Of a stretch of 44,718 nucleotides of DNA, positions 1 through 6,743 are shown piece by piece (positions within the stretch are counted from its first letter, which is position 1; each line of letters starts with the position of its first letter). Source of the stretch: an uncultured Victivallales bacterium (GTDB lineage: Bacteria > Verrucomicrobiota > Lentisphaeria > Victivallales > UBA1829); the NCBI GenBank assembly GCA_944390795.1, contig CALXRI010000025.1, positions 1 through 44,718 on the forward strand, written 5' to 3'. A program made the position numbers and the translations under genes. The notes under the pieces are model-generated. The model searched no databases, was not told the DNA's origin, and worked only from the letters and a program-made list of their open reading frames with translations.

Positions 1-32
1 TTGCAACTTGAATCTGAAGTTCTTTTCAACAT

Positions 33-51
33 ACCGGCAGAGCCGGTAGTT
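33..51 (+). terminator. Small hairpin with short T run, possible terminator
   Basis: ACCGGC (33-38) pairs with GCCGGT (42-47) over a 3-nt loop and is followed by AGTTTT. This could end a plus-strand gene lying outside the window. The T run is short and no plus-strand gene is visible here, so support is weak. Confidence 0.3.
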
Positions 52-70
52 TTATTGTCCTGAAGGGGAC

Positions 71-103
71 AAAAAAAAACCGCCGGAATATTTCCGGCGG
101 TTT
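71..103 (-). terminator. Rho-independent terminator of the first esterase gene
   Basis: A perfect 12-bp stem (AAACCGCCGGAA at 77-88, TTCCGGCGGTTT at 92-103) with a 3-nt loop is followed, in the minus direction, by a run of nine T. It lies about 55 nt after the stop codon of the esterase gene ending at 157. Confidence 0.9.
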
Positions 104-156
104 GCAAGATCAGGATATTTGATCCGGAATATGCGGAACACATTCCCGCGGGATTC

Positions 157-1635
157 TTATTTTCCCGCTTTGCTGCGGACCACCTTGTTGATCGCCTTGT
201 AGCCCGCGGGATTCTTTCCGACATGCCCTTCCGTTGGAAAGATCGTCATATGCTTTTCCGTTGCCGCGGGCAGATTGTTGAACACGGCGTACACGGACGT
301 GGGAACACACGTATTGTCAATCATGCCGACAGTCATGTAAACCGGAGCCTTGATGTATTTCGCAAAATTGACATTGTCATAGTATTTCGAAGCCTCGGCA
401 GTTTTCACATCGACAGGTTTTCCATTCTTCGCGGCAAAAAGACGCGGCCAGCCGGACTGACGCCCGAGCAGATTCCCGGAATGGTCGCTCATAGCCGGAA
501 CACCGCTCAGGCAGAGGGAAACCTGCGGGTCCAGCGCAGCGGCGACAAGAGCCTGGGCGCCGCCCTGGCTGGATCCCACCACGATCAGGTTCTTTCCGTC
601 CCATTCGGGAAGCGTCTTCACATAATCAAGAGCACGAAGGACACGCAGATACATATCCCGGAAGTAGAATTTCTCCCGGTCATTTTTGTTCCTGTAGTAA
701 TAGTTGCGCAATTCATTGGTTCTCAGATTATTGTAATATGCGCGCGTCTGTCCGTTGAGGATACCGTGCGCGTTGACGTCAAAGCAGATCGCGTTGTTCC
801 GGAAAATCCGGGAGGCGGAACGAACGCCCGCGCCATGATAGGAAACGACAGCGGGAAGGCTTTTCGGCTTGGCCTTGAGCGGCATCGTCAGATATCCGGA
901 AACCGGAACTTGGTTCACGCAGTCCACCTTCACATCATAACACTGGAAGCGGTCCGCCTGTCTGCCTGTCAGGGGAACCGGAGTTCTCTCCGCCCTGACA
1001 GGAACTTTTGCCAATGCAGCCTTCTGCTCCTCCCAGAATTTGTTGAAATCAGCGGGTTCATCACAGCCCGCCCTGATCTTTTCCGGTTCGACCATCGCTC
1101 CGGCGCCGGCAAGAATCGCTCTCTTGCGCTTCAGAAGCGGTTTTCCATTCTCATCCAGCAGAGTGGCAAGAACCCGAATCCATCCGGGAGCATCCAGAGA
1201 AGCCTCGCAGAAAAGCGGTTTCCCGTCTGTTTTCGTGATGATGTTCTTCTGGAGTTTACCGTCTCCGGAAGAAACCGCATAGCCGATCTTCTGCCCGATC
1301 ACAGGCTTTCCCGTTTTGTCGGCCAGAGTAATCCGGAACTGAATTTTTTCTCCCGCCTTGTAGACATTTTTCTTCTGAACAGGCACAACTTTGAGTTGGT
1401 AGCTTTCATACGCAGGACGGGCGGATCTGACGTTCCCGGCAGACTGCGCCGAGGCAGCAGGGGCATCCATCTTCCCGTCCGCAGCAGGTCCGGTTTTCCC
1501 CTTCGGAGCAGTGGGGACCGGTTCCGTCTTCGGGCATTCCGATGCGGAGCAGCAGCCGCAGCAGCATGCCCCCAGGAACAACGCGGCCAGAACCGTCAAG
1601 CCGGCCGAGAATGCGATTTTGAATCCGGATTTCAT
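157..1635 (-). CDS. Secreted acetyl-xylan-esterase-like lipoprotein (AXE1-type alpha/beta hydrolase)
   Basis: 492 aa. The start at 1635 is chosen because AAGGAGAGAAAGTT lies directly before ATG and a signal peptide begins there; an upstream in-frame Met lacks both. Residues 1-24 are a lipoprotein signal ending LGA-C, and the mature N-terminus is unusually cysteine-rich (CCCGCC). A short low-complexity linker follows, then an Ig-like beta domain (about 78-165) and an AXE1-family alpha/beta hydrolase (about 185-485). The predicted triad is Ser356 in GSSQGG, Asp440 and His471. Family members remove acetyl or other small acyl groups from sugars and xylan. The Cys-lipid anchor implies action on the cell surface or in the periplasm. 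It is a tandem paralogue of the next gene upstream (3213-1840). The exact acyl substrate is inferred only from family. Confidence 0.85.
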   Translation of the reverse strand: MKSGFKIAFSAGLTVLAALFLGACCCGCCSASECPKTEPVPTAPKGKTGPAADGKMDAPAASAQSAGNVRSARPAYESYQLKVVPVQKKNVYKAGEKIQFRITLADKTGKPVIGQKIGYAVSSGDGKLQKNIITKTDGKPLFCEASLDAPGWIRVLATLLDENGKPLLKRKRAILAGAGAMVEPEKIRAGCDEPADFNKFWEEQKAALAKVPVRAERTPVPLTGRQADRFQCYDVKVDCVNQVPVSGYLTMPLKAKPKSLPAVVSYHGAGVRSASRIFRNNAICFDVNAHGILNGQTRAYYNNLRTNELRNYYYRNKNDREKFYFRDMYLRVLRALDYVKTLPEWDGKNLIVVGSSQGGAQALVAAALDPQVSLCLSGVPAMSDHSGNLLGRQSGWPRLFAAKNGKPVDVKTAEASKYYDNVNFAKYIKAPVYMTVGMIDNTCVPTSVYAVFNNLPAATEKHMTIFPTEGHVGKNPAGYKAINKVVRSKAGK

Positions 1636-1684
1636 AACTTTCTCTCCTTCCTTGATGATGAATGAAAACAAAGTGGCTCACGGG

Positions 1685-1712
1685 AAGATAGCATTGCATC
1701 AGGAAAAAGCAA
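1685..1712 (-). promoter_or_regulatory. Possible sigma70 promoter for the first esterase gene
   Basis: Read on the minus strand: TTGCTT, 16 nt, TATCTT. The ATGCTATNTTCC stretch around the -10 also occurs in the promoter proposed for the paralogous gene (3253-3281), which suggests the promoter was duplicated with the gene. Both hexamers are imperfect. Confidence 0.35.
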
Positions 1713-1839
1713 AGAAAAAAAGGGAAAAAATATCGTTCCGGAATGAAAGAATGCAGAAAACAATCAGCAGGAACATCCATTTTCACGCAGAAAACAGGAA
1801 TTCCGGTTGCGCATAACACCCGCGGACAGAACATTTCCC

Positions 1840-3213
1840 TTATTTTGAAGTCCCGCCGCGGAGAATTTCATCCATCACCTTGTATCCCAGCGGATTCCTA
1901 TGGACATGCCCGGATGCGGGAAGAATTGTCATATGCTTTTCCGTCGCGGCGGGAAGGTTGTTGAACGCGGCATATACGGATGTGGGAACACACGCCGTGT
2001 CATTCATGCAGGCCGTCATATAAACGGGCGCCTTGATGTACTTCGTAAAATTGACATTGTCGTAGTATTTCGACACTTCGGCGACTTTGGCATCCAGGGG
2101 TTTTCCGTCCTTGACAGCGAAAAGACGCGGCCAGCCGGACTGACGCCCAAGCAGATTGCCGGAATGGTCGCACATGGCAGGAGCGGCGGCAAGACAGAGG
2201 GAGACCTGCGGATCCAGCGCGGCGGCGACAATCGCCTGCGCGCCGCCCTGACTGAATCCAAATACAATCAGGTTTCTGCCATCCCATTCGGGAAGCGTCT
2301 TCACATAGTCCAGGGCACGGAGCACACGCAGATACATGTTTCTGAAATAGAATTTTTCACGGTCGTTCTTGTTCCGATGGAAATAAGCGCGCAGTTCGTT
2401 CGCATACAAGTGGTTGTAATATTCCTGAGGCTGTCCGTTGAGAATGCCGTGCGCATTGACGTCAAAGGAGATGGCATTGTTCCGAAGAGGTTTTCCGGCA
2501 GAGGCGACGCCGGCGCCGTGAAAGGAAATTACAGCAGGAAGGCTTTTCGGTTTGGCCCCGACGGGAATTGACAGATAACCGGACACGGGAACCTTGTCCA
2601 CGCAGTCGACCTTGACGTCATAGCATTTGAATCCGGCTGCGGCATGCCTGCCTCTCAAAGGGACTTCCGTCCTCACCGCCTTCACGGGAATTCCGGCCAG
2701 AAGCGCCTTCTGATCGTCCCAGAATTTTTTGAAATCCGCCGGTTCATCACATCCCGCCCTGATCTTTTCCGGTTCGACCATCGCACCGGCGCCCGCGGAA
2801 AATATTTTCCTTCCCTTCATCAAGGGTTTCCCATTCTCATCCAGCAGAGTGGCAAGAACCCGAATCCATCCGGGAGCATCCAGAGCGACCTCGCAGAGAT
2901 AGGGTTTCCCGTCCGTTTTCGTCACGATGTTCTTCTGAAGTCTGCCGTCGCCGGAAGAGATCGTATAACAGATCCGCTGTCCGGTCACCGGAGTTTTCGC
3001 CGGATCCAGGAGTGCGACCTGAAAAGAAGCTTTTTCTCCGACTTTGTAAATGTTTTTCTCCTGAAGGGGAGTGACACTGAGAGTCCAGCTCTCAAGGACA
3101 GCGCGGGGAACGTCGGCCGTGTCGGAGACTTCCGCCGCAAAACAGCAGCCCGCATACAGGAAAAATATACTGAACGCAGTCAGGAAGGTAATTTGCAAAA
3201 CGTTTCGCTTCAT
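1840..3213 (-). CDS. Secreted acetyl-xylan-esterase-like protein, second paralogue
   Basis: 457 aa. The start at 3213 follows AAAGGAGGACATC; the longer in-frame extension is rejected. The signal peptide (about 1-27) contains YAGC, a poor lipobox, and CFA-A, a reasonable signal peptidase I site, so unlike its neighbour it may be released rather than lipid-anchored. It lacks the long linker of the first copy. The Ig-like domain and AXE1-type hydrolase follow in the same order. The predicted triad is Ser321 (GFSQGG), Asp405 and His436. Long stretches, such as the LLGRQSGWPRLFA region, are the same in both proteins, so this is a gene duplication with divergence at the signal and nucleophile-elbow flanks. 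Probable substrate: acetylated hemicellulose or oligosaccharides (family inference). Confidence 0.85.
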   Translation of the reverse strand: MKRNVLQITFLTAFSIFFLYAGCCFAAEVSDTADVPRAVLESWTLSVTPLQEKNIYKVGEKASFQVALLDPAKTPVTGQRICYTISSGDGRLQKNIVTKTDGKPYLCEVALDAPGWIRVLATLLDENGKPLMKGRKIFSAGAGAMVEPEKIRAGCDEPADFKKFWDDQKALLAGIPVKAVRTEVPLRGRHAAAGFKCYDVKVDCVDKVPVSGYLSIPVGAKPKSLPAVISFHGAGVASAGKPLRNNAISFDVNAHGILNGQPQEYYNHLYANELRAYFHRNKNDREKFYFRNMYLRVLRALDYVKTLPEWDGRNLIVFGFSQGGAQAIVAAALDPQVSLCLAAAPAMCDHSGNLLGRQSGWPRLFAVKDGKPLDAKVAEVSKYYDNVNFTKYIKAPVYMTACMNDTACVPTSVYAAFNNLPAATEKHMTILPASGHVHRNPLGYKVMDEILRGGTSK

Positions 3214-3252
3214 GATGTCCTCCTTTGCAGTGAAAATCTGATCTGAAGAAGG

Positions 3253-3281
3253 AAAATAGCATGAATGAGCGAGGAAAACAA
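3253..3281 (-). promoter_or_regulatory. Probable sigma70 promoter for the second esterase gene
   Basis: Minus strand: TTGTTT, 17 nt, TATTTT, about 40 nt before the ATG at 3213. The spacing is ideal and each hexamer has mismatches. It resembles the element before the paralogue at 1685-1712. Confidence 0.45.
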
Positions 3282-3323
3282 GGATTGGAGCAATAAAAAT
3301 TTTCAGAAATCCGGGAAATGCGG

Positions 3324-3362
3324 AAAACGGAATCCTTCCGCGGAGACGGATGGTTCCGTTTT
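3324..3362 (-). terminator. Terminator after the isomerase/oxidoreductase pair
   Basis: AAAACGGAA (3324-3332) and TTCCGTTTT (3354-3362) form a 9-bp stem that can be extended inward by TCC/GGA. It lies just after the stop codon at 3390. The T run belongs to the stem and continues only briefly, so efficiency is uncertain. Confidence 0.55.
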
Positions 3363-3389
3363 CAAGCATCCTGAGGCAGATTCCTCCTG

Positions 3390-4385
3390 CTATTTCAGAG
3401 AGACCCTGCGTCCGGTCAGCGCGGACTTCTCCTCGGCAAGAACAATCCGGATGGATTCACGCGTGCTCTCCATCGAGGCAACGGAAGGACGCCTGTTTTT
3501 CAGAATGCATTCGCAGAAATATGCGATTTCATTGAAATATCCGTTGGTTCCGGAGCAATCGATTTCGCGGTTCTTCCGTCCATCCACATGGACAATCACT
3601 TTCGGAGCGGCGATTTCCAATGTGGCCTTTTCAAAAACGGCCACCGTCGTACAGCCCCATTTGGAGCGGCACCAGCTTCCTTCGGAATTGACAATCGGAC
3701 CGTTCTTAAAATAATAGGTCGTCATCAGATCGTCGATTCCGCCGGACACACGGGAAACTCCGGAAGTCAGAACCGCGTCCGGCGTACCGATCATGTAGTT
3801 GATGAAATCGGTATCATGCAGATGCAGATCCAGGATTGCGCCGCCGCTGCATTTGACATCGCGGTACCAGCCCTGCGAAGGAGCGCCGCCGCAGCGGGTC
3901 ATGGAAAGGCGCAGAAGCTTGCCGTATTTTCCGGAATCATACGCCTTTTTCAGTGTGCTGTACGTTTTTTCAAAGCGGAGGCACTGGGCAATCATCAGGA
4001 ACTTCCTCGTTTTCCCGGAGACGGCGATCATCCGGTCGGCGAGTCTGACATCGCGCGCCATCGGCTTTTCACAGAGGACGTGCTTCCCGTCCTTCATCGC
4101 CCGGATCGCGTATTCCGCATGAAGATGGCACGGCAGGCAGATGTCCAGATAATCGAATGTCTCATTCTTCAGCAGCTCCTCGTAGGACAGATACTGATGC
4201 ACCTTGGACAGGTCGGCAACGCCGCTGTTGCCGAGATTGATCTCCGCGGAGAGTTTCTTGAATTTCTCCGGATCGATATCGCAGATCGCGACCAGTTCGC
4301 AGTTCTTCTGTTCTTTGTACTGGGTGGCGTGGAAGTGCCCCATTCCGCCGAATCCGATCAGAGCCGCTCTCAGTTTCCTTGTCAT
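3390..4385 (-). CDS. Gfo/Idh/MocA-family NAD(P)-dependent oxidoreductase
   Basis: 331 aa. Start at 4385 with AAGGAGATCTGTC before ATG. The N-terminal Rossmann fold has GFGGMG at 11-16. The family EKP motif is at 106-108, carrying the lysine that takes part in catalysis in characterised members. The remainder is the alpha/beta C-terminal substrate domain with the family's conserved HDTDF segment (LHLHDTDFINYMIG). Family enzymes oxidise or reduce sugars, inositols or sugar derivatives using NAD(P). It lies 11 bp after a sugar isomerase-like gene, so the two probably form one operon that interconverts a sugar or polyol. The substrate cannot be read from the sequence. Confidence 0.85.
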   Translation of the reverse strand: MTRKLRAALIGFGGMGHFHATQYKEQKNCELVAICDIDPEKFKKLSAEINLGNSGVADLSKVHQYLSYEELLKNETFDYLDICLPCHLHAEYAIRAMKDGKHVLCEKPMARDVRLADRMIAVSGKTRKFLMIAQCLRFEKTYSTLKKAYDSGKYGKLLRLSMTRCGGAPSQGWYRDVKCSGGAILDLHLHDTDFINYMIGTPDAVLTSGVSRVSGGIDDLMTTYYFKNGPIVNSEGSWCRSKWGCTTVAVFEKATLEIAAPKVIVHVDGRKNREIDCSGTNGYFNEIAYFCECILKNRRPSVASMESTRESIRIVLAEEKSALTGRRVSLK

Positions 4386-4396
4386 GACAGATCTCC

Positions 4397-5242
4397 TTAT
4401 GCAAGTTTTTTCTGCAGAAAAGTCTGCGCCAGACGGATATCCCCTTCCGGATCTTCGCCGCATTCGCGTTCAATGGTCAGAAAACCGTCATAACCGATTT
4501 TCTTCAGGGCGGCAAGATAAGCATCCCACGGGACCTGCCCCTGCCCGAGCGGCACTTCCCTGTATCTCGCAGGTTCCACTCCGAGATCGCGTCTGGAACC
4601 GTCCGGATTGACCATTCCGTATGCGGCCGCCGCGGATCCGGGAAAGAGATTGACGCCGTCCTTGGCATGCGTGTGCACAATGTATCTGCCGAGCACTTCA
4701 ACGGCATGAACCGGATCGACGCAGGAGACCATGCGCAGATTCGCCGGATCAAGGTTGACGCCAAGCCCTTCGGAGCCGACATCCTCAATGAAGGCCTTCA
4801 GGGTTTCCGGCTTTTCCGGACCGGTTTCAATGGCGAAGGTGACGCCTTTTCCCGCTGCGAAGCACGCGGCATGGCGGATGGATTCCAGCATCAGCGGATA
4901 AACCGGATCTTTTTTATCCTCGGGAACCACGCCGATGTGAGTTGTAATGACATGCGTTCCGATCCGGACGGCGAGATCGACCACCCGGCACAGAAACGCG
5001 GCACGCTTCATATTCTCCCCGCGCGTCTGGAAGGCGTGCCCGCCGATATCGCCGCAGACAGCGGAAATCGTCAGGCCGTTTTTCGCACAGGATGCCTTGA
5101 TCTCCTCGATTTTATCCTCGGGAAGAGCAAGGAACTCCTCGTTCACACCGATCTGGACTCCCTGAAGGCCCATTTCCCGATAGACGTCGAATGTCTCAAG
5201 CAGAGGGCGTCTCAGCGAACTCGCAAGAGCTCCGATCTTCAT
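4397..5242 (-). CDS. Sugar phosphate isomerase/epimerase-like TIM barrel
   Basis: 281 aa. Start at 5242 with AGGAGTACCAGT before ATG. This is an AP-endonuclease-2/xylose-isomerase-type TIM barrel. Likely metal ligands sit in AIETGPE (Glu139), NLDPANL (Asp165), HTHAKD (His190/His192) and TIERE (Glu258), the usual strand-end positions in this fold. Family members isomerise or epimerise keto-sugars or dehydrate inosose. Paired with the following Gfo/Idh/MocA gene it probably acts in polyol or sugar catabolism. The IS110 element ends within about 50 nt upstream, so the native promoter has probably been displaced or replaced. Confidence 0.8.
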   Translation of the reverse strand: MKIGALASSLRRPLLETFDVYREMGLQGVQIGVNEEFLALPEDKIEEIKASCAKNGLTISAVCGDIGGHAFQTRGENMKRAAFLCRVVDLAVRIGTHVITTHIGVVPEDKKDPVYPLMLESIRHAACFAAGKGVTFAIETGPEKPETLKAFIEDVGSEGLGVNLDPANLRMVSCVDPVHAVEVLGRYIVHTHAKDGVNLFPGSAAAAYGMVNPDGSRRDLGVEPARYREVPLGQGQVPWDAYLAALKKIGYDGFLTIERECGEDPEGDIRLAQTFLQKKLA

Positions 5243-5267
5243 ACTGGTACTCCTATGATAAATTTCC

Positions 5268-5282
5268 ACTCCGATTCGGAGT
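5268..5282. promoter_or_regulatory. Short palindrome next to the IS110 right end
   Basis: ACTCCG (5268-5273) and CGGAGT (5277-5282) flank a 3-nt centre, with seven T following on the plus strand. It sits between the transposase stop and the isomerase gene. It could be a terminator on the plus strand, where no gene is seen, or a remnant of an operator. Its role is unknown. Confidence 0.35.
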
Positions 5283-5296
5283 TTTTTTCTTGTTTT

Positions 5297-6322
5297 TCAA
5301 GTAGTTTTCAACTTAAAAGCAGTAAAATCCTCAAAGACCAGTTTGTATTTGAGAATCCGATAAATAATTTCGAGGAACTTCCGTGCCAGAGCGATGTTCG
5401 CTTTTGCCCCGCCCCGCCGTGCTTTGATTCTTTCGTGAAACGCATGAAGATACGGATTGTATCTTTTCGCGATCAGGGAACATTGAACTAAGGTTGTCCG
5501 TGCGATTTTGCTTCCCAATTTTGTAATTCTTCCATGGTGACTGGTTTCATTGGAGTCGCTGATCCGTGGCACGATTCCGATATATGCTGCAAGCTGTTTG
5601 GCAGAACGGAAATCATTCACATTGCCGATCACAGACAACAGTGTGGAAGCCCCTTTGGCTCCGATCCCCTTGACACTGGTCAAATTGTCAAAGCCATCCA
5701 TTTGGGAACCGTCATCAGAAATGGCCTTGTCCAGTTCTTCAATACTCTTGTTCAGACTCCGGATCTGATCGACCATGACGCGAAGTTCCACATCGCTGAT
5801 TCCATCAAAATGGTATGACAGAACCTTCAACAATCCCTTTTCAGAAGAAAGTTCTTCCCGTTTCAGATTGATAAAACGGGAGGCAAAAAGATTGTTGATC
5901 TTGTTCTTCAGCACCGTCCGAAGCTGAACAAGTTTTTCACGCGTCTGCGTCAAACTGGCTACTTTCGCCTGCAATTTATCTTTCATTCTTACCTCCGGCA
6001 ACAGGTCTTTCTCCAGAAATTCCGCCAAGACCTTTGCATCGTTTTTATCCGTCTTCTTCACAGAGTGACTGATCACCTTGAACTGGTTCGGATTAACCAC
6101 AACCAACCGACCGGCATATTTTTTCAGAACCTGACAGAACATCCAGGTATTGCCGGTCGCTTCAACTGCCACGGATGCGTAATTGCCAAGACGACGTGCA
6201 AAACGTTCCAGATTTTCAATCGGTTCCTTACCAACTTTTTCCTCTCCCTTGGAATACCGGACACAATACGTAAACTGATTACGGTGGAGATCCACCCCGA
6301 CAAAATAATTCCTCGCTCCCAT
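5297..6322 (-). CDS. IS110-family DEDD transposase/recombinase
   Basis: 341 aa, normal length for the family. Start at 6322 with GAGAGGAATTA before ATG. The N-terminal RuvC-like DEDD domain shows GVDLHRNQ (Asp11), AVEATGN (Glu54) and KKTDKNDA (Asp92/Asp95). A coiled-coil-like middle section (about 110-200) follows, then the Transposase_20 domain with LTSVKGIGAKGASTLLS and the C-terminal segment holding the serine used in recombination by characterised members. In the family this protein works with a bridge RNA encoded in the element's own non-coding end. The gene is full length with no frameshift seen, so it may be active. Confidence 0.93.
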   Translation of the reverse strand: MGARNYFVGVDLHRNQFTYCVRYSKGEEKVGKEPIENLERFARRLGNYASVAVEATGNTWMFCQVLKKYAGRLVVVNPNQFKVISHSVKKTDKNDAKVLAEFLEKDLLPEVRMKDKLQAKVASLTQTREKLVQLRTVLKNKINNLFASRFINLKREELSSEKGLLKVLSYHFDGISDVELRVMVDQIRSLNKSIEELDKAISDDGSQMDGFDNLTSVKGIGAKGASTLLSVIGNVNDFRSAKQLAAYIGIVPRISDSNETSHHGRITKLGSKIARTTLVQCSLIAKRYNPYLHAFHERIKARRGGAKANIALARKFLEIIYRILKYKLVFEDFTAFKLKTT

Positions 6323-6610
6323 TAATTCCTCTCGATCCGTTTTTATGATTACCGAATCGAAGCGGAACTGCTTTCACGGCCTCACCAGCCTCCTATGCAG
6401 AGTAGTCATAACTCAATATGCTCTCTATGGTGGCGCTTTCGGTTCTCAGGTCCGACTAATCTCCTTCACGAGGTCGTTGCCATCACTGGACGCCCCAAAT
6501 TAACATTCTGCCTGAGTCCTGTCCGCATCTTTTCAGTAAACCTTTTTACAAGTAATTTACCGTCAAAACGCAGATGCCGCTAGTCACAGCTACTTTATCA
6601 TACCATCTCC
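6323..6610 (-). ncRNA. IS110 left end, candidate bridge RNA region
   Basis: About 290 nt without a plausible gene lie directly upstream of the transposase. In IS110 elements this non-coding end encodes a structured RNA with two loops that pair to target and donor DNA. On the minus strand complementary segments are visible, for example ACTCAGG and CCTGAG about 60 nt apart. The RNA limits and loop sequences were not resolved by eye. The assignment rests mainly on position and family knowledge. Confidence 0.5.
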
Positions 6611-6743
6611 TTGTTGATTTTGGGTTTGATGAAGAAATCAATTTCCATATGCCTTATAATTTTACACGGAAAAAGTTTTTTTGAATGGATAAAAACCGCA
6701 TTTTGCATGTCAAAAAGAAGTCTTTCGTGCAATCGGGGAAAAA

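Larger units (their letters stand above)
5243..6610 (-). mobile_element. IS110-family insertion sequence (ends not exactly defined)
   Basis: The element consists of one DEDD transposase gene, a long non-coding stretch of about 290 nt before it and a short tail of under 60 nt after it. This is the arrangement of the IS110 group; the IS1111 group has the long non-coding part downstream. IS110 elements lack terminal inverted repeats and make few or no target duplications, so the limits given are approximate: the left end lies somewhere near 6600-6640 and the right end near 5245-5296. It lies between two transcription units and does not interrupt a recognisable gene. Confidence 0.7.

Noticed and set aside
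223-1665. 480-codon plus-strand ORF opposite the first esterase gene
   Set aside because: It is a shadow of a high-GC gene. It has no ribosome site or domain, while the minus strand encodes a complete esterase.
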